Notes under the pieces: generated by a model
Seen by the model: only the letters and a program-made list of their open reading frames with translations
The model's database searches: none
What the model was told of the DNA's origin: nothing
NCBI GenBank assembly: GCA_964436235.1
Contig: CAYTCW010000061.1
Span: forward strand, 1-26,137
From: UBA9980 sp964436235
Lineage (GTDB): Bacteria; Muiribacteriota; UBA9980
Length of the DNA: 26,137 nt
Direction: 5' to 3'
Shown: positions 8,101 to 14,816 of the stretch, piece by piece
How the letters are laid out: the number at the start of each line of letters is the position of its first letter
How positions within the stretch are numbered: position 1 is the first letter of the stretch
Translations under genes and position numbers: made by a program

Positions 8101-10094
8101 GCACTGTATTTGACTCTAAAGTTTACGACCTGGCTTCGACTGCCAATAATCTGGCGCGCGCCGGAGTGTCAAACGCTACGGTTACGGCTAAATATAAGCG
8201 GAACGACGGCACCTATTATCAGGTGGTTTCTTCGCAGACGCTTTCAAGCGGATCGTTTGAAATAGAGCTGCCTTCGCTAAGTTTCGACTTCTCGGTTTCA
8301 TGCTCTAATTACATAGCGCAGTCATTTCCGGGAACTAATATCGATACCTATCCAAATTCTTATAACGGCTTAGATTTCAAGATCAAACCGCAAAGCGTAA
8401 CTGCTTACGGCAACGCTTATTACGACAAAAACGCCAACAGCTTCGTCGATACGGGAGATCAACCTATATTTACGGCGGAAGGCGGGGTATTCCAGAATTT
8501 AGTGAACACTCTCATAGTTAGCTATGATTATCATTCATTCACCTTCGACACATTTGTATTAAGCGACTCTTCGTTTGTGATAAATGACCTTCCAATAGCG
8601 CCTGACGGCACTAAACGCTTCACCATATACGACAGGTTCCTCGGCAATAATATCGCGCCGAGCCCCTGGTTCGATTCATCGCTGAACAATGTAGTGACCG
8701 TTAATTCGGGCGGAACCAATCCATCCATAATCAACATCGCGGTAACGCCTACCGAATCGCAATACGCTCTGATCAGCGGAAAGGTCTATGACTACAAAAT
8801 GGCCATAGAAGGCGTGAATCTCTATAACATTGCAAATAAGGACAGCATTAATTCACACATAACGAATGCCAAAGTACAGGTAACCACGCCTTCAGGCTTT
8901 AATAAAACCTACGACGCCCAGCCGGACGGCCGCTATCTGGTAAAACTGCCGGCCAATACGACATATAATCTGAGATTTTACGCTGACGGCTATACCGAAA
9001 CTAATCAGGTCGCCTTGTTGCAGGCTCCCGGAACGATTTATGATTTCGACAGCTACATGTATCCAAAATTCGGAACGGTTACCGGAACGGTCTATTACGA
9101 CAATAACCTTAACGCGGTCAACTCTGAACCGACCGACTATAACCATTTGCACGAAGCATCGGAACATACGGTCAATTCGGTAACAGGCCATCCTACGGTT
9201 TCATCGAACTGGGGCGGGGCCACATTTAACGTAATGTACGGCTACAGAGGGTTGACTTTCGGCACTACGGCCTATAACCGGACGAACTCGCAGTACGAAA
9301 TTCAGAAAGTGCCGGTAGGTACTTATAATAACTTCGTCGTACAGGACGTAACTTCGCTGACCAACTGGACCGGCGTCGGCAACGACTACTCACAGAGGAT
9401 GTTCATGAGCCAGATCTTTACACTCGACGGCAAAACTCCGGCCAGCGTGACGGTTACTGAAAACACAACGACGGCCAATATTAATTTTGCGGTAATGGTC
9501 TGGGGCGGTCACATAACGGGTATCCGCTACCTTGAAAACGGAACGGATTTCAGCGTCGGCGAATTCGAACGAAACGCCACTCCGCCTTTTCCAAAAGCGA
9601 AAATGCGCGGAGAAGATTACTGGCTCGCTCTGGGCGGCCCGCTCGATAAAACCGACGGACTGAGCATACCAAGAAGATATTATCTTGAACTGTTCGATTT
9701 ACGCGACGGCGGAGGTTCTTCGGGTATCAAACCTCTTAAATTCAGCGACGCGCAGGGCGTTATTAGAATAATGTCTTATCCAGTCGGTACGGACCCTGAC
9801 ATTATAATACCGCCCGGCAACTACGTGCTTTCGGTAGCCGGCGACGTGGATTTGAGCGGAAGCCCTAGTATAGGCGTGGGCCCCGATCTTCTTCCTAACA
9901 CTGACTATCTGTTCAATACATGGTACGCTTCACCTACAGGTTTTCTTTATAAATACGGGCGCAATGCCTTAAGCGGCGGCAATGAAACCACCGCCAAAGA
10001 CCGCTGCCAGCAAAATATTCATTACTACCAGGGCTCCGGCGCAAGCGGCGTAGAAGTAAAAGCGGGCCAGACGCATATAATAACGAACAATTAA
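2136..10094 (+). CDS. Giant lipoprotein of about 25 tandem carboxypeptidase-regulatory-like / SdrD_B-like units
   Basis: 2652 residues from ATG 2136, chosen because AGGGGG at 2121-2126 sits 9 bases upstream; a GTG at 2109 has no such site. Residues 1-29 are a signal peptide ending LNN-Cys30, followed by a run of seven Gly, as in lipoproteins. The -1 Asn is unusual for a lipobox. The rest is about 25 units of 85-145 residues, each opening with a strand like ISGxVxD, then a PLxGVxVxV strand and a DGxYxFxxVPxGxY strand. This is the pattern of CarboxypepD_reg-like beta-sandwiches. Units 8, 13, 17 and 22 open with DxNxNG-type loops typical of Ca-binding SdrD_B domains (for example DSNNNG near 5757 and DENNNG near 7008). 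The last roughly 190 residues (from 9513) are non-repetitive and may be a cap. A long surface or periplasmic fibre, adhesin or scaffold is inferred; no catalytic site is visible. Confidence 0.85.
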   Translation: MNKKNTFIKSVKKYLSALMLFFVLLMLNNCGGGGGGGSNSSVLDMMSANDVKVTSLNDQTGLILSDVFVSIAEIGKEQIVLKSANTGDSGVFIFSKIKIGSYIVKASKSGYETATANVVVTNGPQDINVRLKPSYPPDSISGLIKRSDTLEGVSDVTVEIKDSSPIIKTLTDKTGNYVLSNVQPTGTGSAPYVIKASKPGFQPAERANVIKLPNIALKEVDITLQSSGSAEIMLPGKIIGVVKNRVTSDPVENISVTLQDSGLPSDYSRATGYFHIENVTAGKTFILTAIETTTTKKYKAYSQQIMLSSEQTLVQDILMEPVEVVPEPDFGWLIGTVLDSVSKTAIAGVSVELLGTSLYDITAANGSFKISKITPETEYIMLFSKSGYVSQTSKRTIAKNQNNMDPIELVPSSSSQNYCSIIGVVRDKDTKVTVAGVNVEIAVPDTNSVTFTKVSTTTGSSGAFVFEKVFIPNDKVETGQTMTMVIGRSDYVSLTIQIDVKGGKVNQIDELSTEVTKLKGTIMGTVVDADTNIPIAGANVALANFTYPGIANPITSGASNGFFQFSNIPVGTYTLMVSANEYATEVKNGITLTYNGQTIGPLSIQLKKDFGTITGFVYLETNGTKGYQSGSGGDTPLSGISVIAAAASSGSTPGGDLGSDLSKSDGSYALKNLPISNISIISNSGSGANANYSSYTESYSVTKGFQTFNIELAQTKGNISGVIYEDLNKNGAFDNEPLVSGAAVSVTQSGTTLSTTTDALGNFILSGLNFGTLNINASKTNYKDSAKTVTLAANSSLSNVYIGLYKPTGKLTGRVIDFNTPEPKQGISGVSVKILGFSNLTAVTDSTGGYIFNDVLANNGGIAQYTIVGDGSALGYGVATKQADAPAEGAIANAPDIELSKASRLVYGKIVDSVTSSGIADIKVKIQGTAYEAITDNSGVYVFDAIPVNTAANYTLGISDTIDINGSPRYQNRDDVSISVNNESTPLKIQNIPITPNTGKIRGTVYDSITGFPIKSALFTDPIQAQLTIAGLAAPVTATVSQVNGEFLMENIPSGSYSLKIKHAISGTNLKMFEEVSSNALVTAGQTTDLGIIYVTLKTMTIKGRVRDKIVNDKVGVISGLADYYISGAVVQASINGIPYTKTATTSYDGSYQMTVPVYSDYKFKASATNYIDGEVGSNEVLLSTTIQAHTQDFNLDPRVGNISSTVFLDSNNNGYYDVGDTTKIKDAHPKYMLGDFKVRTNYRGVTLSVSVESNSTFMFTNLPVGSYYLTIDPPAANLDPAYAELNSTSWLEGPSGNRIINVNNSSTTVITGTVITKTTYPTGSISGNIVDTETLSPLAGATIKVSAGLNNQNITTTADASGFFNITNLVYYYDENDTTEIFTLNITRDSYITVQRNYVMANTPNASREITIYEKMSKVTGSIAGRVKDSQNNLPLSNVRVSIIGLNVPSVTTADDGSFLFDNNIPANTYSLYFTKLNVASQPDPTYSTYTASGIQVTNNLIKTIDDVFLSTNFSSLSGVVYLETNNVSGYQAGQDKPLPDINIFLTPVGGTVAATPDYTTAADGKYLFSNVQLGNYNLTFSTAASEGYYSQPVAVSLPNTTAVVKDVQMQAKNGDLYGVIFFDENNNGIKDGAEQGITGIDITPASTFGTFTAFRTGVGGEYEFKNMSPVTGSITVDNGNNLKTYKKKVFYQTIIAGQRTKVDIAMYRNTVEIKGKVINSDSDPISGVTVSINGTSHSTTTAADGRYTLAGVEIGSGTTTFNINYEAISLGYKTQTVTSPGTTGDNITMDDVTMSRSTRDIRGRVVNADLLPLSDVTVKIIGETSVPSVTTDSFGYFTLTTVPVDLVNQKQLEISLTDYEIAFRNFTLGTGTTTYYISPDIQLTSSLAEVSGTVLDELTGGPVSSLNFSIAINITKDTLLYSTTAGVDGKFKLKGIQKGGPYDLSVQSSTGSNEYFNDALRTVTLTAGQKYDIGTIYIRLKTVAVKGTVFDSKVYDLASTANNLARAGVSNATVTAKYKRNDGTYYQVVSSQTLSSGSFEIELPSLSFDFSVSCSNYIAQSFPGTNIDTYPNSYNGLDFKIKPQSVTAYGNAYYDKNANSFVDTGDQPIFTAEGGVFQNLVNTLIVSYDYHSFTFDTFVLSDSSFVINDLPIAPDGTKRFTIYDRFLGNNIAPSPWFDSSLNNVVTVNSGGTNPSIINIAVTPTESQYALISGKVYDYKMAIEGVNLYNIANKDSINSHITNAKVQVTTPSGFNKTYDAQPDGRYLVKLPANTTYNLRFYADGYTETNQVALLQAPGTIYDFDSYMYPKFGTVTGTVYYDNNLNAVNSEPTDYNHLHEASEHTVNSVTGHPTVSSNWGGATFNVMYGYRGLTFGTTAYNRTNSQYEIQKVPVGTYNNFVVQDVTSLTNWTGVGNDYSQRMFMSQIFTLDGKTPASVTVTENTTTANINFAVMVWGGHITGIRYLENGTDFSVGEFERNATPPFPKAKMRGEDYWLALGGPLDKTDGLSIPRRYYLELFDLRDGGGSSGIKPLKFSDAQGVIRIMSYPVGTDPDIIIPPGNYVLSVAGDVDLSGSPSIGVGPDLLPNTDYLFNTWYASPTGFLYKYGRNALSGGNETTAKDRCQQNIHYYQGSGASGVEVKAGQTHIITNN
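3972..6110 (+). repeat. Internal block A of the giant gene (units 7-13)
   Basis: Seven beta-sandwich units start at 3972, 4290, 4566, 4851, 5136, 5439 and 5742; the next unit starts at 6111. Their spacings are 106, 92, 95, 95, 101, 101 and 123 residues. Each unit matches the unit nine positions later in block B (6687-8771), in type and order. Shared marks are YLETN...GYQ at the first unit, a Ca-loop at the second, LGY then a strand at the third, LTAGQ...IYVTLKT at the fifth, and a DxNxNGxxD loop at the seventh. Confidence 0.65.
6687..8771 (+). repeat. Internal block B of the giant gene (units 16-22)
   Basis: Seven units start at 6687, 6987, 7278, 7542, 7809, 8094 and 8403; the next starts at 8772. 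Their spacings are 100, 97, 88, 89, 95, 103 and 123 residues. The offset from block A stays between 2655 and 2715 bases across all boundaries, so the two blocks are in register. Residue-level similarity is clear in signature strands but DNA identity is low, so the duplication appears old. Units 23-24 (8772-9512) look like a further copy of the last two unit types. Confidence 0.65.
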
Positions 10095-10122
10095 TTTATA
10101 GAAGTAAATGGTGATAAACAAT

Positions 10123-12084
10123 ATGTTTAAAAAATTAATCAAATTTATAAAAGTATCCCTATCATGCGCCGCCTTAGCCGGGGCGGCCGCGGGTGCCGGC
10201 TATATCTGGCTCGGCTCGGGTTACGCCGGTGAAGCGGTATCGAAAAAACTGTCGGAGTATTGCAAAAGCGATATAAGCATTAAAAATATATCGGGCAATT
10301 TCTTCAATAAAACCGTTTTTAGCGATCTTACGATGTCGGCAAAGGCGGGCGGCGAAAAAAAATCGGGCGTAGAAAACATCAAAGCTGATTCCGCGAGCGC
10401 CAAATATTCACTTTTAAGCATATTGCGTAATCAAAAATTAATTATCCGGGATTTCGACTTAAACAACATGAGCGTCAATTTCGTTCATTTAGAAAACGAC
10501 GGCATGATAGATCCCGCCGCTTTTTTTAATTCGGTCAAAAAAACCGTAGCTGACATGTTTTACGGCCACGCTCTTGGAGTCAGCATAGACAAGATCAATA
10601 TCGACAGGCTGCGCTTGGCTTTCGATAATATCAATAAAACCGCGGGCGGCGCGATCAATTTCACCGGCCTTAAAATAATTCCGGCTAACGATTTTATGAA
10701 TACCTATCAGTTTGAATCCTTACTTGAAATGCATAAAGGCGGCAATTTAGTGATACCATCGGCTGCCTTGAAAGGTGAAATAGATTTAAGCCAGATGTCG
10801 ATGAAAGTGTTAATAGAAGCTGAAAGGGTTAAACTCGCCAATTTCAATTGGCTCTTTAAATACTTCGCTTCTGAAGTTATGCTCGAAGACGGCCTGATGT
10901 TGATATCGGCGGTCGTAACTTACTCGCCGGCCGGCGGATTTCAAATTTTTGGAAGCGCCTCCGCTAAAAATATATCACTAAAAAAAGGCGCGGGCGCGTT
11001 TAAACTTATCGGCGATACCATAAATATCAGCTTTAACGAAAACTCACTGAAAATAACGGATTCCATCATAAAGGCCGGGGATATAGCTTTTGGCGTCAAC
11101 GGCACGGTAACGGGGCTTTTTACAGGCAGCGGAATGAAAACCAGCGTTACTCTTAAGTCCGTAAACGCCGGCGCAGAAAAGTATTTTGACGCCATAAAAA
11201 AATACTCGGGTTTCGAAGGCGCGGCGGGCCATTATTATTCGACGGGAGCCGTGGACGCCGAAATCCGCATCAACGGATCGGGCTGCGATTACGGTAATTG
11301 GCAGCATAAAACATCGTTCACGCTTAAAAATATAGATATAATTTCGCAAAAAATATCGCTCGCCTTTGAACGCTTAAATGGCAGAATAGAAGGCGATTCA
11401 AACGGTTTTAAGACGGCGGGGCCGGTAATTTTAAAAACCGCGGGCCGCTGGCATGAATTCAACGGAGAAGTTAAAAATTATAGATATCCGGATAAAATAG
11501 AATATAATTTCAATTTAAAGCAATATTCACCATCATTTGATAACGGTTATTTAATCTCCGATACCGAAAACACTGATAATAAAGATGAAATCCTGGTGGC
11601 GTTCGATTACGATGAAACCGATGAAAACTGGGGAGGCGAAGGCAGGCCGCTTGATGCTTCTTCTCCTTTTGCGGCCGTAAGGGCTAATATCAACAAAAAC
11701 CAAAGAGGCTTTTTCGCCTCGGTTAACGCTAAATTAGAAAAGATCTATATCGACGGCCTGTTCGGATTAAAAAACGCGCTCGCCGACGCTGAAATAGTTA
11801 TGCGAAACGATAAAGCCGTTTTAAACAACCTTGTAATCTGCCAGCCCGGTAAAACGCTGCGCGGCGATATAAAGATTTTTCCAAAAAAAGGCGCTCTGGC
11901 TTATGAGCTCGATTTAAAAAGAGAAGATAATATCCATGACGCTTCACAGGCAAATAAAAATGAAGGTTACATACGTGATTTAACGAAGCGGGAAGACGCT
12001 GATAATATTAAGTCACACGGCCCGATAGATTTTTCGGCATTAGATTTAAACGCTCCGCAAAATAACGGAAACTTAAAACTGTAA
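10123..12084 (+). CDS. AsmA/TamB-like inner-membrane-anchored periplasmic protein
   Basis: 653 residues from ATG 10123, preferred because GGTGAT at 10110-10115 is a good Shine-Dalgarno 7 bases upstream; ATG 10108 in the same frame is the alternative. A short basic start and one Ala/Gly-rich transmembrane helix (about residues 9-31) are followed by a long periplasmic part. The next stretch reads like the N-terminal AsmA/TamB/DUF748 pattern: an amphipathic helix (VSKKLSEYC), a strand-turn with NISGNFF, then SLLSILRNQKLIIRDFDL. Such proteins form lipid-conducting beta-grooves between the membranes. At 650 residues it is shorter than TamB and shows no clear C-terminal DUF490 region. It lies 28 bases after the giant lipoprotein and 10 before hemA, so it is part of the same operon. 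A role in moving lipid or assembling the envelope is inferred. Confidence 0.65.
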   Translation: MFKKLIKFIKVSLSCAALAGAAAGAGYIWLGSGYAGEAVSKKLSEYCKSDISIKNISGNFFNKTVFSDLTMSAKAGGEKKSGVENIKADSASAKYSLLSILRNQKLIIRDFDLNNMSVNFVHLENDGMIDPAAFFNSVKKTVADMFYGHALGVSIDKINIDRLRLAFDNINKTAGGAINFTGLKIIPANDFMNTYQFESLLEMHKGGNLVIPSAALKGEIDLSQMSMKVLIEAERVKLANFNWLFKYFASEVMLEDGLMLISAVVTYSPAGGFQIFGSASAKNISLKKGAGAFKLIGDTINISFNENSLKITDSIIKAGDIAFGVNGTVTGLFTGSGMKTSVTLKSVNAGAEKYFDAIKKYSGFEGAAGHYYSTGAVDAEIRINGSGCDYGNWQHKTSFTLKNIDIISQKISLAFERLNGRIEGDSNGFKTAGPVILKTAGRWHEFNGEVKNYRYPDKIEYNFNLKQYSPSFDNGYLISDTENTDNKDEILVAFDYDETDENWGGEGRPLDASSPFAAVRANINKNQRGFFASVNAKLEKIYIDGLFGLKNALADAEIVMRNDKAVLNNLVICQPGKTLRGDIKIFPKKGALAYELDLKREDNIHDASQANKNEGYIRDLTKREDADNIKSHGPIDFSALDLNAPQNNGNLKL

Positions 12085-12094
12085 GGACGATTCA

Positions 12095-13360
12095 TTGATT
12101 TTATTAATTTACGGAATTAACTCTAAAATTATAGAAAAAGAAAAAATAATAGAGATCGTTTCCGATTACGAAAAACTTTTCAATGAATTTAATGAAGTTT
12201 TCAACCGGATAAAAAAAGCGGTTCCGCAAGCGGAAGCGGTGATAATATCGACCTGCCTGCGTTATGAAATATTAATATCGGCGAGCGGTTCAGGATTTAA
12301 ACGGGAAAACTCATCTAAAACCGCGGCGCGAACTGAATCTAAAACTATCGACGGCGCGGAAAAATTTATAACAACCCGCCTGAAAGAATTTTTCAACGAT
12401 ATATTAAAAAAACGGGGCTTGAAATCAAGCGCAGGAAAGCACTATTTTTCACGTTCACGCGGGGCGCTGGACCATCTCTACTCGGTAATGAGCGGTTTTG
12501 AATCGGAAGATATAGGTGAAATACAGGTTTTAGGCCAGATCAAAGACAGCTACAACCGCTGCCGTAAAGCTGGATTCTGCGGAAAAATCATAGAAAAAAT
12601 ATATGAAGCCGGATTGAAATGCGTCATAAAGGTTAGAAACAAAGTTCCGGCCTTCATCGACGGAAATATAATCAAAAAAAATATCCTGAAAAAAATCCAT
12701 GAAAGGTTCAGCGACAGCGAATTCAACCGGATAAAAGCTATGGTCGCCGGATGCGGCGGCGGCGCGCGCCGGTTGACTGAGGCTTTGAAAGTTCCTGGAA
12801 TAAAAACGGATCTTATTAAAAAAAGCGAAGATGTCAAATATAACGAACTAATTAATTATGATATTCTAATATTTGACTTTGCCGACATAGGCTTTTGCCT
12901 TGATATTAGCTATCTTCACGGCGGCGGTGAAAGGAAAATCGTAGTAATCGATATGTCGATATCGCGAAACATTCCCCCGCAAGCCGCTTCGCTTGAAAAC
13001 ATAGAACTGATAACCATCGAAGAACTTATACCGTCAAACTGGAAATACGGTGAAATAATTAAAAAACGCCGCATGAACTGCGATTTTTATCAGCAGGCAA
13101 GCCGGATAGTCGCCGCCGCTTCTAAAAATGCCTGCGAAGAGCTCGATTTTCAATTCGAAAACAAAGAGCGGCTCGCGCTTATTAAAGAAATCGCCGCCGC
13201 CATAGAAGAAGAGTTCGAAAAAAGCACGAAAAAAATGAACCCCGGTAATTATATCGAAAAAAATAACAAATTAAAACGCACGCTTATAAAAAAATTACCG
13301 GCGATATTAAAGCGAAACGCCTTATCAGAGAACAGAGAACAGAGAACAGAGAACAGTTGA
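12095..13360 (+). CDS. hemA: Divergent glutamyl-tRNA reductase
   Basis: 421 residues from TTG 12095, with AAGGA at 12083-12087. HemA reduces Glu-tRNA(Glu) to glutamate-1-semialdehyde for tetrapyrrole synthesis. The catalytic domain is recognisable: GIN near residue 8, the catalytic Cys54 in ISTCLRYE, and HLYSVMSGFESEDIGEIQ followed by LGQ. Several family signatures are altered: GINHK reads GINSK and STCNRTE reads STCLRYE. The NADPH site GAGEMG reads GCGGGAR, no NRT motif follows, and the nucleotide domain is about 20 residues short. A late DMSISRNIPP replaces the usual DLAVPRDI. The C-terminus (ENREQRTENS) is encoded by a 7-bp tandem repeat. It is the last gene of the envelope operon, with no other haem gene nearby. 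It may be a working but fast-evolving enzyme or a relative with changed cofactor use. Confidence 0.8.
   Translation: MILLIYGINSKIIEKEKIIEIVSDYEKLFNEFNEVFNRIKKAVPQAEAVIISTCLRYEILISASGSGFKRENSSKTAARTESKTIDGAEKFITTRLKEFFNDILKKRGLKSSAGKHYFSRSRGALDHLYSVMSGFESEDIGEIQVLGQIKDSYNRCRKAGFCGKIIEKIYEAGLKCVIKVRNKVPAFIDGNIIKKNILKKIHERFSDSEFNRIKAMVAGCGGGARRLTEALKVPGIKTDLIKKSEDVKYNELINYDILIFDFADIGFCLDISYLHGGGERKIVVIDMSISRNIPPQAASLENIELITIEELIPSNWKYGEIIKKRRMNCDFYQQASRIVAAASKNACEELDFQFENKERLALIKEIAAAIEEEFEKSTKKMNPGNYIEKNNKLKRTLIKKLPAILKRNALSENREQRTENS
13326..13356 (+). repeat. Heptamer tandem repeat CAGAGAA, 4.4 copies, inside the end of hemA
   Basis: CAGAGAA repeats exactly four times from 13326 to 13353 and then continues CAG. 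It encodes the last residues of HemA in a 7-residue cycle (ENREQRT) just before the TGA at 13358-13360. Because the unit is not a multiple of three, gain or loss of one copy would change the frame and the C-terminus. Confidence 0.9.
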
Positions 13361-13365
13361 TGATC

Positions 13366-13392
13366 AGCTCGCCGCGGCGAGCTTTTATAATT
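13366..13392 (+). terminator. Rho-independent terminator after hemA
   Basis: A perfect 18-bp palindrome AGCTCGCCGCGGCGAGCT at 13366-13383 is followed by TTTATAATT. It begins 5 bases after the hemA stop. On the opposite strand no T-run follows, so it serves the plus-strand operon. A second dyad, TAATTTGAA at 13388-13396 with TTCAAATTA at 13422-13430, follows directly. Confidence 0.8.
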
Positions 13393-13448
13393 TGAAGCGC
13401 TTTCAAGCATCAAAAAGTCTTTTCAAATTATCAAAAAATCCTTTAGTT

Positions 13449-13497
13449 CTCCACTCTCCACTCTCCACTCTCAACTCTCAACTCTCAACTCTCCACT
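13449..13497 (+). repeat. Heptamer tandem repeat CTCMACT, 7 copies, in the convergent intergenic gap
   Basis: Seven uninterrupted 7-bp units run from 13449 to 13497: three CTCCACT, three CTCAACT, one CTCCACT. The array is non-coding and lies 30 bases beyond the stop of the minus-strand exchanger gene. It is a different sequence from the CAGAGAA array about 100 bases away, but has the same period. AGAG in one array can pair with CTCT in the other. Confidence 0.9.
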
Positions 13498-13526
13498 TAA
13501 ACGGCCGACGCACTAAATAAAGGCTT

Positions 13527-14786
13527 TTACTTAGCGTCTCCCGGTTTTACGACGGTTTCAATAACGTCGGTATGCTGCCTTTCAAGGATCATTTCGAGAA
13601 GATAAGAAATAAAAAGCACGAAATAAACCTTAGTTACGGTATCGCGCGATTCCGGAAATATAAACTGCCAGATAAACAAGCCGAGCGCAAGGATGGTTTC
13701 GCGGATCGTGAATTTAAGGTCTAAAAAGAGCATAAGAGAAAACAACATCATCGCGATTACAAGAAGCAGCTCCTGGCTTTGTATCTGGTCGAAGACAATG
13801 CCGGTAAGGCTGCCTTTATAATAGCTGTAGGCAAGCGGAACCATCGCGGTAAGTAAAGTGAGCTGAGCTAATATCGAGCTTAAAAAATTAATCATTGCCG
13901 TATCTTCGTGGCCCTTCATGGCATAGCCTATAGCGACGGTTTTTTCGGGAAATTCCGACATGAACGGAGCCACATATCCTATAAATACGAATGTTGAAAT
14001 TCCGGCCGCGGCCGATGCGTGCAGAAGGCATTCGAGAAATTCCTCGGCGAAACCGACGAGAAGCCCGCCACCGGTTGCCAGAAGCACAAAGGACACTATA
14101 TATGCCCTGTAGGCGATTACTTTTTCTCCGGCCAGAACGAATTTATGTATTAATTTTTCGACGGCGCTATCCTCTATTTTCGGCCCTTCTTCTTCGGCCG
14201 CCTCGCCCTGCACGGCTTTTAATTTATTATGACGAGTTTCCATGCGGCCTATAAAATACACCGACCCGAAATATATAGCTATTAAAGCTATGCTGTCATA
14301 CCACATAAGCGAATTTTTGAGATAGATAATCATATTATACATGATGGCAAAAATCATTACGAATATACTATATGATTTTATTTTGTGAAGGCTGATATAA
14401 TTAGTTTTTTTAGCGGGCGAAAAGAAGTAATATACGAAAAAAACAAGAGGCGGTCCGAAACCGACTAAAAGTTTATTCGCGCCATAAAGATTAGCCATGG
14501 CGTTATGCAAAAACTCCGGGTCAAAAGCGGCTTTTTTTACCGTCGCCCATTCCACGAAAAACTCCGGCGATATCTGAAGCAAAGCTACTATGGCTATCGC
14601 TACGCCGCTCGGAAGAATTAATTCAAGAACTTCCGCGCCGTAACCGATTAAAACGGCGGCGAAAATGATTATCGAACTTATGATAATGCCCTTCAACTTG
14701 AGATAATAGCCTAATACGAAAACCGCAAGAGCTAATATTGTAAAAGTTACGATTTTAAGTGCTTTAATAAATGGCGGCGTCTGCAC
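13527..14786 (-). CDS. CaCA-superfamily cation exchanger (Na/Ca or H/Ca type)
   Basis: 419 residues from GTG 14786, with an ideal AGGAGG at 14791-14797 on the complementary strand. It is an integral inner-membrane protein with roughly ten hydrophobic segments in two halves separated by a charged loop (about residues 185-220, with the acidic run EAAEEEGPKIEDS). Each half carries a degenerate alpha-repeat: QISPEFFVEWA with a later GANKLLVGFG in the first, and APFMSEFPEKTVAIGYA with SSILAQLTLL in the second. These match the positions of the canonical GTSLPE and GSNxxN motifs, with the key acidic residue kept in both. The substrate cation cannot be told from sequence. It begins 30 bases after the protease gene and is probably its operon partner. 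Confidence 0.75.
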   Translation of the reverse strand: MQTPPFIKALKIVTFTILALAVFVLGYYLKLKGIIISSIIIFAAVLIGYGAEVLELILPSGVAIAIVALLQISPEFFVEWATVKKAAFDPEFLHNAMANLYGANKLLVGFGPPLVFFVYYFFSPAKKTNYISLHKIKSYSIFVMIFAIMYNMIIYLKNSLMWYDSIALIAIYFGSVYFIGRMETRHNKLKAVQGEAAEEEGPKIEDSAVEKLIHKFVLAGEKVIAYRAYIVSFVLLATGGGLLVGFAEEFLECLLHASAAAGISTFVFIGYVAPFMSEFPEKTVAIGYAMKGHEDTAMINFLSSILAQLTLLTAMVPLAYSYYKGSLTGIVFDQIQSQELLLVIAMMLFSLMLFLDLKFTIRETILALGLFIWQFIFPESRDTVTKVYFVLFISYLLEMILERQHTDVIETVVKPGDAK

Positions 14787-14816
14787 AGTTTCCTCCTGAT
14801 TAATTTAAATTATTGA

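Noticed and set aside
13326..13497. Heptamer arrays considered as a CRISPR or an origin
   Set aside because: The units are 7 bp and directly tandem without spacers, so it is not CRISPR. There is no DnaA-box pattern or dnaA/dnaN/rep gene nearby to support an origin.
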